Below are positions 47,508-60,855 of a stretch of 64,000 nucleotides of DNA, in pieces (within the stretch, counting starts at the first letter, position 1; every line of letters starts with the position of its first letter). The notes under the pieces were generated by a model. The model saw nothing but the letters and a program-made list of their open reading frames with translations. It did not search any database and had not been told where the DNA came from. The DNA is taken from the NCBI RefSeq assembly GCF_030272615.1, contig NC_081413.1, positions 156,739,849 to 156,803,848 on the forward strand, in the 5' to 3' direction. The DNA comes from Cryptomeria japonica (lineage: Eukaryota; Streptophyta; Pinopsida; Cupressales; Cupressaceae). A program made the position numbers and the translations under genes.

Positions 47508-49020
47508 TTAGATATCCAGATCAAACTCCCGAACCTTTGAAACCCAGGTTGCTCTATTATTCATTCCTACCTCTTGTTGAGTCAAGATACTTTTCACAGT
47601 AGGATTTGGTACAAAGACAATTGAATGGGAATGCATAACATAATACCTAAAATGCTTTACATCTTTAACAACTGCAAAGGCATTCTTCTCTACTAATGAG
47701 TAATTCAATCCTTGCTTTTTGAGCAGAATACTCATGAATGCAATAGGGACTTCTTCATTCAATTCATTCTTTTGGAGAAGAATATCGGACATTGTGTGTT
47801 CTGAAGCATAAAAATACATGATAAAATCTCTCTTAAAATCAGGATTTATTAATGTCGGAGCATGAGCAATTTCTTCTTTTACCTCTTCAAAGGCTCTTTT
47901 TGCTTCTACCTTCCATTTGAAAATATGTTTTTCACTCATCATCCCTACAATGTGTTTGGTAATTTCAATGAATTATGGCACGAACCTCTTGGGGAAACTC
48001 ACTTTCCCAAAGAATGATTTGACACCACTTTTGTTTGATGGCAAACTTAACTGCTGAATAGATTTTACCCAATCAGGATCTATTTTGATACCATCTTGTG
48101 AAACTATATGCCCTAATAGCTTTCCCTATGTAACACAGAAAGCTAACTTCTTTGGGTTAAGATAAATACCATGGTCTCTCCATCTTTGTAGCATAGTCTC
48201 CAAATCTCTTAGGTAATTTTTCCTTCTTTTAGAGAAAATTGTCAACTCATAAAGATAGATAACTATAGTCTTACCAATGAGGTGACCGAATGAGAGATTC
48301 ATCGCCCTTTGAAAAGATGCTCCCGCATTTATAAGGCTGAAAGGTATTTGATTGTAGGCGAAGGTTCCCCAAGGCATTGTGAAGGTTGTTTTGTGTTGGT
48401 CTTCTTTTCCTACACTTATCTGGTTATAACCAGAGAAACCATCAAGCATCAACATCATTTCTGATCCAGCAATAGTTTGGATAATATGATCCATCATCGG
48501 CAGTGGGTAATATATTTTAAACTAGCCTGATTCAAGTTTCAAAAATCCACACAGATCCTTATTTCTCCATTTTTCTTGCAAACCGGAATAATATTGGTCA
48601 CCCATGTAGAATGATAAATAGGATAGATGATCCTTGCCTAAAGCATCTTATCTATTTCTTTGAAAATAGCATCTGCGACCTTGGGATTATAATTTCTTAA
48701 TTTTTGTTTAAAAGGAGTCACTCCGGGATTGAGGGGAATATGATGTTGAAACTGACCATTTCTGAAGTCTTTCAAATCCTCATAAGACCAGGAAAAAACA
48801 TCTAAAAAATTTTGTAGTAGTTTAACAAACAAATGCCTTTCTTTAGAGTTGCAACACTTGCCTAAATTGACCATCTTTGGGTTGTTTTCATCACCTAAAT
48901 TAATATTTTCATATTCTCCTGATGTGTTAGCAGTTTGAGAAACATTTTACTTGACATACCTGTCATTGTGATCAAAGAGGCATTCTAAGGATACAAGGCC
49001 TTTTGGAATTCGATTTGCCT
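47508..49020 (-). pseudogene. pol (RT-RH): Element C reverse transcriptase and RNase H
   Basis: N-terminal RT (48874-48520) has FKQKLRNYNP and KADA-type linker; a 1-bp loss near 48505 shifts to FSGYNQISVG. The active-site YLDD of B is YLYE here (about 48255), so both catalytic Asp are lost. RNase H follows with FYASEHTMSDILLQ (about 47820) and runs to a stop near 47508. A TAA lies in the linker near 48948. Confidence 0.87.
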
Positions 49021-49126
49021 TCAACTAAAAAACTTCCTTTTCAATACCTCCCTTTGTATCTGGATAAAACTCATTACATTCATTCTTAGAACCTTTAAAG
49101 AAAGAAGAGGCAAACATTTCGGCATT

Positions 49127-50227
49127 TTATAAGAATTGGTTGATGTGTTTATCATTTCCAAATACTTGCCAAAAATTTGAATTGTCAAGTACATTAGGAT
49201 GATATATAACTTCAATCTTGTAAACATCCACCCCAAAATCAAGATGTGGGAGCAATAAAGATGCTGACACTGACAAAGAATTTGCACGAGAATTTTGATC
49301 TCTAGGAATAGCTTCAATTGAGAAAGCATCAAAATATTCAATCCCATCCGAGACTCTATTTCTGTAATGTTTGAGCCTTTCATTCTTTACTGAGAAGAGA
49401 CCTTGTACTTGTTTAACAATCAATTCTGCATCGCCTTTGGCACTCAACAATTTGATTCCCCTTTTTCTAGCTTGCTCTATTCCTAACAACAATACCTCAT
49501 ATTTTGCGGTGTTATTAGTGTTCTTAAATTCTAATTTGAATGAAAAAGGAATCTTTTCACCTTGTGGGGAAATGAGCACCACTCCAGCACCAGATCCAGT
49601 TGATGCATAGCTACCATCAAATTCCATCTCCCACAAGCCTGCAATAGGATCGACTACATCTTTTGGTGTACTTTTCTTATCATCAGAGAATAGCAAATAA
49701 TTTCCAAAATCACATTCTTGATACAATATTTGAGATTTTGGGTCATCAGAGGGAAAAATGGTATATTTGGACTTTGGTTCAAGGTGAAGAGCAAATTTTT
49801 GTTTACCAATGGGAATTATTGCCTCAGACCAATCCATTTTAATTTCTCCTCCCAAATCCTTACAAAAAGTCATGCTTAACAACATTACATAACTTGCGGA
49901 AATATCAGCAACTAAAATAGTCAACTTCACTCTTTTGTTAGGATGTACCTCCAGAGAAACTTGCGCATCTTTGATTTGACCTAGTAAAGGAATTTGCTTT
50001 AAGTCCATTGAATAGCATTTACCAAATATTTCAGTGAGTGAAAGGCCTAATGCTTTAGCAACCGCAGAAGGCATAATATTATCGAAGGCTCCGGAATCAA
50101 TAATGCAATTATTAAGCTTAAACCCATTGATAAATAAAGACACATAAAATGACTCGGGCCTTTGGTCAGGTACTAATGGTGATTCAATTGGTTCATTAGC
50201 TAATGTCTTTAGAACAGTACTAGACAA
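49127..50227 (-). CDS. pol (PR-aRH): Element C protease fused to RNase H, open frame of 366 codons
   Basis: Longest clean pol segment of B/C. Protease IIDSGAFDNIMP lies at about residues 42-53. RNase H (RVT_3-type) begins at about residue 200: MEFDGSYASTGSGAGVVL, then KYEVLLLG, AKGDAELIVKQV and RDQNSRANSLS. The first three acidic residues are present; the last Asp is Asn, while B has Asp. The frame proves that this RNase H directly follows protease and precedes RT. It is a fragment of a larger decayed gag-pol, not an independent gene. The block ends in a TAA at 49127, and TAG at about 49025 matches the TAG of B before RT. Confidence 0.85.
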   Translation of the reverse strand: MSSTVLKTLANEPIESPLVPDQRPESFYVSLFINGFKLNNCIIDSGAFDNIMPSAVAKALGLSLTEIFGKCYSMDLKQIPLLGQIKDAQVSLEVHPNKRVKLTILVADISASYVMLLSMTFCKDLGGEIKMDWSEAIIPIGKQKFALHLEPKSKYTIFPSDDPKSQILYQECDFGNYLLFSDDKKSTPKDVVDPIAGLWEMEFDGSYASTGSGAGVVLISPQGEKIPFSFKLEFKNTNNTAKYEVLLLGIEQARKRGIKLLSAKGDAELIVKQVQGLFSVKNERLKHYRNRVSDGIEYFDAFSIEAIPRDQNSRANSLSVSASLLLPHLDFGVDVYKIEVIYHPNVLDNSNFWQVFGNDKHINQFL

Positions 50228-50379
50228 TTATGTAGATTTGGTATCCTTTTCATCCCGTGAAGACTCCAGATTAATCAATGGTATGTTGGTGTATTGCAAC
50301 TGAGAACTTTCCCCCTGTACATATTTAATCAACTTTTCTAATTCTTTAGGATTCAACCAAAGATATTTAGCGGGAGAAA

Positions 50380-51946
50380 TTTGATTTTTTTATGCCTTAC
50401 AAAATTCAACAATATCAAAAGAAGTATCGGGATCAGCACACTTCAACATCTAAACCTCTTGAACTCTTGAACCATTCTCTGAGTTTTGGTTCAAAGGTTC
50501 TTTACCTTTAGCTATAGTTTCGGGAAAGGTTGTGGTACCTATATTTTTGGATTGACGCTGACCTCTAGTGAGGATGGCATAAGAAGGGTCTCCAAGGGCC
50601 ACCAATATATCACCTCCTCTATTTAAATCTGATTCCTACTCTAGGAAGTGTATTCCAAAGTCACCAGGTTTCCCATGGACTTCTTCTTTTGGACCAAGTT
50701 CACTTATGGCCTCTCTTGTATTTATCATTTGTGCATATCACACCATCTCTGGATGAGAATTACCATCATGATCATCGGTGAGATGAAAAACACACATATT
50801 CCCTTTAAATGGCAGAGCTTCAATTGCTAGCCTTTGCTGAGCCAAAGGCAATTGTAAGGCTTTATTCCTAGTTCCCATAAACTAATTTGTAATCCTCCTT
50901 GGTATGTCCATGTAAGGTTGTGGGTAAGACATACTAGCCTTACGTAATTGTCTTTTGAGTGTTATGACATCATTCATCAGTCTTTGAATTACAGGGTATG
51001 AAGAGGTAGAGGGTTGCTCATTAGCCACTTGCACTTCCCTCTTCCATTTTCCCGTAGTAATCAAGTCATCTTCTAACTCAACAGCGAGTGTTTTAACATC
51101 ATTCAGAGTTAAAACTCTTTGTCAGTGAATCAAGAAACTTATCTCTAAGGGCATAGAGTTTATAACAAAACATTTTAAGTTATCATCTAAAGGTTTCTGA
51201 TTTGCAGGAATTTTATGGACAATTTTATCAAACCTAGCCACGAAATCTCTCATAGATTCAGGGATCTCTTTTTTTAATTGATCTAACTGGGCCAAAAGGG
51301 AATGCCCATCTTCTGCTACTTTGAACCTAACTTCAAACCTAGTTTTCAAATCTTGTCATTTTGTTATTATATTGTTTGACAAGTGATAAAACCAATCCAC
51401 AGCGGCTTCAATTAATGTTCGTAAAAACAACCTTACTGCAACATCTTCATGTTGGACAACTATTATGCCACATTCAACATTAAATGCATTTAAATGTTCA
51501 TTGACTATGACCTTCCCACCACCACTGAATTTAGGAAAATGATCACTCGCTCCTTTGGGTAAAGCATTCAAATTTAAACCAAGATTTAACGGACCTACTG
51601 CGGTCCCCCAAAGATTGTTGGTTGCCATCGGAAGAATGAAATTAAGAGGGGTTGGGTTGATTACACTGGGTAGGGTAACACCATGCAAGATTAGGGCTTG
51701 ACAAACTGAAGATACAGATAATGAAGGGGATGGATAAGGAGGTCTACTTCTTGCTCGTCTCTTAGGTGAAAAGGACGGTTGAAAGTTTAGATTTTGCAAT
51801 TCCTGAAAGACAGAGTCAACTATTCCTTCAAGCCTTTGAGACCTAGTGTATCTTCTTGGCTCCAGCCTGTTCACAATGTAATATTTTGATAGAACTGGAT
51901 AGACTCTTAAAATTTCAAAAGACAATTCTATGTATCCCATAACCAA
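50380..51946 (-). pseudogene. gag: Element C gag
   Basis: 51946-51356 and, after a stop, 51349-51122 are one frame and match B gag: EHLNAFNVECGI, VDWFYHL, FEVRFKVAEDGHSLLAQL, FVARFDKIVHKIP. A TGA follows at 51122. 51064-50882 and the region to about 50380 hold the Pro/Gln-rich C-terminal part with several stops. The upstream start near 51946 is a candidate only. Confidence 0.82.
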
Positions 51947-51969
51947 GCGACCAATCTTATTATTCGACT

Positions 51970-51990
51970 CCCCAGTAGAGTCGCCAAAAA
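51970..51990 (-). promoter_or_regulatory. Primer-binding site of element C
   Basis: Minus strand TTTTTGGCGACTCTACTGGG, two bases after the LTR end AACCAACA. Same class as in element B. Confidence 0.78.
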
Positions 51991-52786
51991 TATGTTGGTT
52001 AACAGATTTGCCTTTCCTTTAATATTTTTTTAATAATGACTCATGCATACCCTTGGTGAAAAGAAAATGAAACCAACAGTTGGGTGAACCGAGTTTCAGA
52101 AAACCCTCTGCATAAGAGTGCAGATCCTCATACGATATCCAATGAATTTTTATGCAAATAACTCACAAAGAAATACACTTTTTACCAGAAAGTGAGAAAG
52201 GATTTCACAATCATTTGTCAACTCAATAAGAATGCTACAAGATAATTATCTATAAATATAAAGCTCACGGACTCAAACTTTAAACATTTCAATTCAATGT
52301 AAAGCTTACTTCACCAAGTATACTCAATGTAGCATAAATGTTGATCGATACTCGCTCATGCCCCAAAGGACAAGGGGGATCAGAATCATTTAAATGACAA
52401 TGTACCACTAATTTTCTTAACCAATGAATTCACGGACTTATAATAAATTGGTAATGAAGTAAAATACTCTGCACACAAGAATACATCCCAACAGAGATTT
52501 TCTCTATCATTCAAACGCATAGATTTGAAGGCTTGGCAAAATATATCATTTCATTCATATATAAAATGTCTACACTTAAATTCAAAAGAAAATTAAGTCT
52601 GCCAATTCAAATCAAAGTTTTTCGGACCCTCAATAAAGCTTGCTTAATTACGCTAATAGTTTTTTTGAAAATAACCCTAAATTCTTAAACTCTACCCTAG
52701 AGTTAAAAGAAACTATTTTCTTCAAACTGGATAAAACTTAAATGATCAAAGGCCATGGACAGGATGACAGCTCATCCATAAACCGA

Positions 52787-55700
52787 TCAAGACTCCAACA
52801 TGGTAGAAGAAGTTGCTGATTTGTCATGTTTTGTTGTAGTAACACGTATATTTCGCCACTCCAAATGTGTTTTTGAGAAATTAAGGATAACTTGATAGTG
52901 CGGGAGTCCAATGTGTAGAATGCACTGCTTCCAGACTTCTTTGTCCATGTTTACCTACATAACTTTAATTGTATGTGCTTTGAAGTGATCGAAGCATACT
53001 TCTAACATTGATTCTATCCTTGTCACTTTGGAGAAGTCATTTGTAGTTAGAGACTTTGTTTCTTTAACAAGTTGCACCCTTTCCTTAAAGGTTTTGACCA
53101 TATATGTCACTAGTTCAATTGTCTGTCCATCCTCCTTCAAGAGTTGTATATCAATGGATTTTAAATCTTTTTGCATCCTATCAATAAGTTCTCTTAATCC
53201 TTTTAGTAACTTGATGGATTCTTCATGACCCTATTTAATGATAGATTTCCTTTATTCCACATTATTTCTTGATACATATAGTACGTTGTCATCCAGGTTA
53301 TCCACTGGTTTCTCAGCAAGAAACTTCATAATGCCAAATTTGTCTACATCATTCGTCTGTGCTAAGACTGCTACCCATTTATTTATTTCTTTGTCCCATG
53401 CAATAGCTTCCAATTACAACTCTTTACTCATAGTTATGGCATTATCATACATCTTAATCAGTCTAGCAATGTAGTATGTGCCCTGCTGCACTATGGAGTC
53501 AAGCCACTCATAAAAAACTTCAGCTATCATGCGGCTTCTTTGGACCTGATCCAGTAGCTTTTTATTTACTCATGGTTTAGGTTCAAAGGACAATGTCATC
53601 TATGTTAGAGGTCGAGGACTTGAATGATGTATGGCATTGATATATTTTGCCATCTGGGTAACAACTTGTTTCAACTCCCGCTAGTCCTTCTCATCTTTCC
53701 AGGTCCTGGATATCAGTCTTTTAGTGGAGGATTCTAAATGTTTGGGATCCACAACCCTTGAAGCAACTCCCAGGTCAATTTTCTCAACAATAAAATCATT
53801 CTCAGTGGCTTTTTTGGGGTCTTTATCTGAGATAGGCTTAGCTACTTCCGCTACCCAGTGGCCTATTTCATCATCAACCTCCATCATTGCATGTGTTTTA
53901 AGCTTTTTGGGTTTGGATATTTTCTCAAGGTACTTACTTACCATATCCTCCATGAGAATAGTAATAGGAACAATACTGTGTTTCTTTCCAATTGAAGCTC
54001 CAAGCCATCGAGATGTACTAGAAGTTTCTTTGGGCGGAGGTATCTGATCATCAGGTGGGTTGACAACAATCATGGTGCTCATCGGATTTGGATTTTCCTT
54101 AGGTTATTTCTCTACATCTGCATCTTGCATTGAGGGATTATTTAACACTTGTTGATCCATGATCAGCTGAGTTTCTTCACTCGAATCTAAGTCCACAACA
54201 ATCTGGTCCGCTATTGGTTCCCTATTTTTCTTTTTGCTCCTTGAACGGGTGACTCGAACTACTGAAGAACTCAATGGGGATTTCTTTGATCTTCTGGTTT
54301 GAACCTCTCCAATTTTAAGCCTTGTGGCACCTGCAACATCAACATTTACATTAGAGGAGGAAGTGGAAATCTGTGTTGTAGCATGAAGTGGACCAACTGT
54401 TAATTCTTTAGGAGTAATAATCAACTCCTTTTTAAATTTGTGGTCCCTTAACCACTTCTCTGTTCTCCTTATGACATTGAAGGACTTGGCTTGAATATTT
54501 TCTTCTTCTCTCCTATCTCAGTCAATTTCACCGATAGGTTGCCCTTGAACCCTTTCATTGAATTCGGGTTCCAGTACATCTTTCCCTTCCTCTTCTTGTA
54601 TTCCTGACACATTAATGGACAACCTCATTGTAACAATCTGCTGCAGAGTGAATCTTGACCACAATATCCTTCTTACTTTAAACTCATCACAACAATTTTC
54701 CCAATAGTCTTCTAATTGAGGTTCATGGAAGATATTGTCATCAACATTTAGATGTTTTGCAGCATAGCCCTTGTTATCAAACTTACGTCTGGCAATGTAG
54801 GGCTATCAAACTTACGTCTTGAACTCTAATTCTAGGTTCAAGGCATCAGAAACAAACTTACAACTATAATATCCAAGTTCAATCGGGAAGGCAACCCTAG
54901 ATTTACTCTTCGTCCCTAACCTTTTGTCAATGTGGGCTAGTTGTCTACAAACTTTAATAAGCACATAACTATCAAAGACATACCTGGGCAATTTGAATGG
55001 TTCACCTTCAAAGGCCCCCACTCTAATATAAGAAAATCTGGGAAATTGGATAAAGTAGCTTCCATATATACTAACCAACTTCATGGCCTCAGTTGACATC
55101 CTTTTATTTATGTCTCTCTGCAGCTCAAAGACAAGTCTTCCTGCAAAAATAACATTTCATCTTGTGAAATTTTTTGCATGTCTATGTTGTTGCAGGTATG
55201 GTAATAATAATAAACCTTCATGTCATCCACCCAAGGCTCATTATGCAACCCTTTCCATTCTTTGGTACAAGCCAATATATAAAATAGATATGAGGACATG
55301 TAAAAACTAGACATTCCAACAAAGTTGCTCAACCCTCATGGAACCTTTCAGCAATAACCTGTGCCCAATCAAGATATTTCTTACCAGCTAACAATACCTG
55401 AATATAAAAGTACATCCAGTCTTCCAAATAGAAAGCGTGTGAATTCCCTTTGAGTCTGTTTAACAATATTACAATACCTCTCACCTCCATGATGAAATGC
55501 TCTCTTGTAAGAGGTTTGGGTAACCGGGAACCCCCTTCCTGAACCTTTAGAAGCCAATTCCTTACAATGATGCTTTTATATGTTCTTTTCTTCTCAGAGA
55601 AAAATGTGTATGAGGTACCAACTGACCAATCATCAACTGCTCTTTATGAGGGATTCCAATTGTAGCCATCATCGTTTCTCTGTTAATTTCTACTAACAAT

Positions 55701-55996
55701 TCACCACTGCTGGTCCTAATGCACTTGCTATCAGCATCATATCTATTCATACATGCTATCACCAATTTTGGACAAGGAGCGGCATTTGGGAAAGCAACAG
55801 CTTCAATCAAGCCACTTCTAACTATTCTTTCTATCATTGAGTTAGCCTCAGGGTTTCTAGCTCTTTGTAAAAAATATCCTAAGTCAACTTGGGCCAAAGA
55901 AGTGTCACCCAATTCTGGAAGTGTATTGACTAGGCATGATGTGCGACCAAGTTTTGGAAGAGTCGGCCTCATAATGGTCGCTTTTACAACCATCAA
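52787..55996 (-). pseudogene. LTR-encoded protein of element C, 5' LTR copy (about 1070 codons)
   Basis: Met at 55996; end at TGA 52789-52787. Most segments (55996-55562, 55099-54812, 54424-54104, 54082-53681, 53176-52787) share one frame; a local shift affects about 55332-55108. Stops include 55562, 54812, 54104, 53681 and the TAG at 52955. N-terminal RSGLIEAVAFPNAAPCPKL, MNRYDADSK and GELLVEINRE match the B protein. The middle is Lys/Ser-rich (RRSKKSPLSS, TRSRSKKKNRE) and could be a nuclear signal. SKYLEKISKPKKLKT corresponds to VKYTEKSPKPKRFKI of B. A new C-terminal part (HYQVILNFS) follows. No domain recognised. Confidence 0.8.
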
Positions 55997-56429
55997 ATAA
56001 TTCCTAGAAGAATATAATTCTATTCCAAAACAAAGAATTTTCCAACACTGACTTTCTGAGCTAGTAACACAGTGGAGGGGAAATTATCAAAACTCACTAG
56101 TTACCACCATCAAATCTATGAAACCCTCGGAAGTATGGAGTTGAAATTATCTTTGGCGTCCTTTGCTTCACAACCAACAACACCTACCACTTTCACAATT
56201 TGAGAATTCACATATGAAGAGTTGGAAAAAATGAGTAATACCTATGCATGCCTCATGATAATTTATTCAAACGTGTGAGATAACCCATGATTTGATGGAA
56301 TCCTAACATCTTTCTTAATTACATATCAACTCTGCACAAACGGCTTGAGTTTTCATGATTTATTTCCATAATTAGAATTTTAATATAAGATGCCCAGAAT
56401 ATTCCTTTTTTCGTGCCACCTTTTGTGTT

Positions 56430-56780
56430 TTTAATGTCCTCAAGGCCAACTTGAAATGAACTTTTGAACTTTGAACCATTTAACAAGAAGTTCAATTGTT
56501 CAAGTTCAATCCTGAGAAAACAAAAGAACTCCCAACTTGTGGTTCAATACAACATCGAGAACAAGCGAAGACTTTTAACAAACATAAAGGAAGACTTTGA
56601 ACCTTGAACCTTGAACCGCTATAAGAATGGTTCAAAAGTTCAAGTTCAAGACCGACTTAACACATTCACTCTCGCTCACATAACAACATAACAAAGTTGC
56701 GACCCACACAAAGGCATCGGTTGAACTTTGAACCTTGAACCAATACATAGGTTCAACCGATGGGTTCATTGGGGCAGAAA
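56430..56780 (-). promoter_or_regulatory. TTGAAC/GTTCAA motif cluster in the element C 5' LTR
   Basis: Same cluster as at 44030-44360, with one block longer by a TTGAACC unit (CTTTGAACCTTGAACCTTGA near 56600), suggesting unit turnover. Confidence 0.5.
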
Positions 56781-56894
56781 AGGTGAAACATAAAGGAACA
56801 AAAGGTGCATGGCTAAAGACGAGTCAAATAGAATGAGGAAAACAAATTTAATACACATTATTTTGTTCAAGACAAATAATGGGGTAACAATTCC

Positions 56895-57767
56895 CAAAAG
56901 GTCATCTTGAATTGTCAGGACCGGTATGCTCGTCACTCTAGTCCTCCACACTTTTCGATGTCCAAAGGGGATTTTGTTCATCTCTGTAAATAAAGCCAAT
57001 TCTGAGAATTGCAGCTTTTCACCTATTTTACGCATAATAGAGAAAGGAAAATGGTTGGGAATAGGGTTTTACCTTAGGTCAAACCCGAGTTTTGGAATTA
57101 ACCATGAATTAGAGATGAAATGTAAATGGATTGCTGCAATGAAAATGATTTCCTTTTGAGGGAAATGTTGAATAAAGACTAAAAACACTCATGATACACC
57201 TTTTTATGAATTTTTAGTTTGTCTTCACAAGGAATTAGGGTTTCATATAGTCTTCATAAATACAGATAATGAATGCCAACTCCAATGCTTGAATCTTGAC
57301 CTTATGCTCCAATGCTTGAAGGAAGACTGATTGCTTTCTCACTTCAATGTTGATCTGAATTTTACTCTATTGAGTGGATATGAATTTGAATATATATCAA
57401 AATGAGAGGGGTAGACCTCCTTTAATATTTTCTTGTCGAAAAACAACTTAAGGTTCTGACATGAACCAACATGGGATCTAGGTTCTTGCTCAAATCAAAA
57501 GATCGCTATGAGGCCCCAAAATGGGCCCTAACTGAGAGGACTTGGGCACTGGGTGCTCTGGTCCCTGAGGACCAAGGCGCTAGTGCCCTAGTCCTGACCA
57601 ATTAGGGACTCAAAAAATTGGGGGAGATAATATGCATGATGAAATTTTCTAGTTTAGTGCATGGTGTGAACAGAATTAGGGCTCTAATCAGGCCTTGGGA
57701 GACAAATGCAAAGGTGAGGGCCCAAATGAGGACAAAATTACAAGGAAATACAATTGATGATGCTACA
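56895..57767 (-). repeat. 5' LTR of element D, distal part
   Basis: Continues the LTR interrupted at 39663. Minus strand starts TGTAGCATCATCAATTG at 57767. Matches 33707 down to about 32880. Confidence 0.87.
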
Positions 57768-58250
57768 ACATCAAGGTGGTTTGGTTGGAAAATGCACTCA
57801 AAGCTTCTGGACTTTACAATAGGAATACAAAATGAAAATGGTTGGAGTAAAGATTAATCAACAACATATATTGTTGCATTTGTTCCTTCTACTTTCACTT
57901 TTCTAGCAATGATTTGTAACTTTTATGTGTGGTATTAGTATTTGAAGTTGTGTTGTTCTACTCTAGATACATCCTTGTGTGGCTCTACTTTCATAGTCTA
58001 TTGTTGATAATCTCTTTTCTAGTTGTGGACTCCAAAGTTTTGGTCTCAAGAAGGATATTGTTGTAGCTATGTTTATGCCTATTGTAGCCACTTCTTCAAT
58101 AGTTTTATTGTATATCTTTTAGTTGTGAATGGTTGTTCGAGTCTTCTCTAGCCTTGTCTATGCATTTTATACTTGTATCTATAGTAGTTTTGTTATTTTC
58201 TGATTCTCTTTAAGCTATAATGTATTGATTTTTCTTCAATAAAAAAAACT
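57768..58250 (+). other. Possible 3' end of the plus-strand LINE
   Basis: A short frame (to 57857) is followed by T-rich non-coding sequence ending in CTTCAATAAAAAAAAC (58233-58250), which looks like a polyadenylation signal plus tail. It lies where the LINE of 31790-32568 would resume after element D. The join is inferred from position only. Confidence 0.4.
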
Positions 58251-58951
58251 TCTCATGTCGGTGACAAAAATGTTTAGGAGAGAATTTAGCACAAACCCAG
58301 TTTAGAAAGTCAGCCGACTTACACTTGAATTGGTGGATGATGGAGGAGAATCTTGGGTAAAGACACATTTTACATCACTGTACATATTTTATTTTAGTTG
58401 TGGCATTTTAGTTTTGTTATAGTTTGGTTTGGTTTAGTTTAGAGTGGTGGCCAAGTGTGTTTTTTATTTTCTATTTTGTGTTTGTAATGGACCAACAAGA
58501 CACAAGGAAGATTTCTCCTATTTGGGTCTTGCCAATAGGTTGGCCTCATATCCTATCATTATTTATTTCATCGAACGAACTGCTATGGTTTCTTGTTGAT
58601 ATGTTCATTTCTTAACGATGATTTTTTCTTTGGTACCTTGGTTCATGCATGCTACTCCATCGTGGAGACCTGGGTAACCTCTTTCTAACGAGGTCATGTC
58701 AAGTCAATGGAATTGGTCTCCCAACCAGTATTCTTCTCATTGATTGATTAAAGAGACCCAAAACAAACTGTCACTGATATCAAGGAGTCCAATTGACGAA
58801 CTTGACTTGTTGTGATCGATAAGACACCATTGAGATCTCATCGATGGGGCCATGTCACTTTGATCCCTCTTCATGGAGGAATCAAGGAGACTTTTAAAGT
58901 CTTTACTCGATGGCGGGGTTTCCCTTCAATCTTCTATTAGATTTGTGTGAA
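58251..58951. other. Unassigned DNA
   Basis: No gene, TSD or repeat family recognised. One 63-codon plus-strand frame (58424-58615) is hydrophobic but has no support. Confidence 0.3.
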
Positions 58952-60360
<1,409 letters not shown>

Positions 60361-60401
60361 GACATCTTAATCACTTGAGGGAAATCTTTGTTGGTTGAAT
60401 C

Positions 60402-60855
60402 ATGGCACCAATGAGTATTCCTGAAGAGCATCATCTAGATGAGGAATTGAAGACAACTCTTGAAGATTTTGAAAGTGTGAAATTTGAAAAATGAAGAATT
60501 GAAAGAGAATGTGAAGGCAGTGAGTGAATGTGTGTAGAATATGAGAGAATAGATCTGGAAGTTCAGATTGAGACATAAGGAAGTTAATAATCAGTTGAAG
60601 CAGGCGAATGAATCTGTTAAAAGATTTGATGTTGAAGATTGAGGAGAAGAACAAGATAGAAGAAACCCTGAAATAATCAATTAAGTTGAAGACTAAAGAA
60701 TGTGAGAAGCTAGAACAAGAAGTGAAGAAGCTGAAGGTAGAAAGTAAATTTCTTGAAAGTAGTAAATTGCTGGAAGATTTGATTAACATGCAGAAAGCTC
60801 ATTTAGACAAGGCTGGACTAGGATTTCAGATCGGTGAATATTCAAATCAAAATTG
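60402..60855 (+). pseudogene. gag: Copia gag remnant
   Basis: ATG at 60402 (MAPMSIPEEHHLDEE) opens a frame that breaks within 30 codons. Glu/Lys-rich coiled-coil frames follow, the longest 60686-60880 with KKLKVESKFLESSKLLEDL and LDKAGLGF, which resembles the C-terminal gag segment of SIRE-like Copia elements. Cut at 60855 by the LTR at 60856. The LTR, a PBS-like sequence and this position support gag. Confidence 0.55.

Larger units (their letters stand above)
39664..56889 (-). mobile_element. Element C: full-length relative of element B inserted in element D
   Basis: Minus-strand order: 5' LTR 56889-51993, PBS 51990-51970, gag, protease with RNase H, RT with RNase H, integrase (interrupted by a solo LTR), PPT region, 3' LTR 44451-39664. 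LTR ends TGTTA...AACA as in B. Internal region 7.5 kb including the 1524-bp solo LTR. Domain order, LTR-encoded gene and shared TAG position all match B, but nucleotide similarity is low, so B and C are distinct families of one group. Confidence 0.92.
51993..56889 (-). repeat. 5' LTR of element C (about 4.9 kb)
   Basis: Minus strand starts TGTTACCCCATTATTTG (56889) and ends CTGTTAACCAACA (51993). Matches 39664-44451. A TATA-like TTTATATTTATAG on the minus strand near 52262-52250 lies about 260 bp before the LTR end and would place the LTR-encoded gene in U3. Confidence 0.9.
32569..57767 (-). mobile_element. Element D: gypsy element lacking RT and integrase, interrupted by element C
   Basis: Minus-strand order: 5' LTR 57767-56895 plus 39663-39352, PBS 39351-39333, gag and protease remnant (about 38750-36535), Pro-rich frame, 3' non-coding, PPT 33722-33708, 3' LTR 33707-32569. 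No RT, RNase H or integrase is found between 36535 and 33708, so it is an internally deleted or non-autonomous form. The flanks (GCTTC before, ACATC after) agree at only three of five positions, so the TSD is doubtful. Element C lies in its 5' LTR, and a solo LTR of D's own family in its internal part. Confidence 0.82.

Noticed and set aside
49021-49383. 120-codon minus-strand frame
   Set aside because: Out-of-frame shadow of the RNase H linker region of element C.
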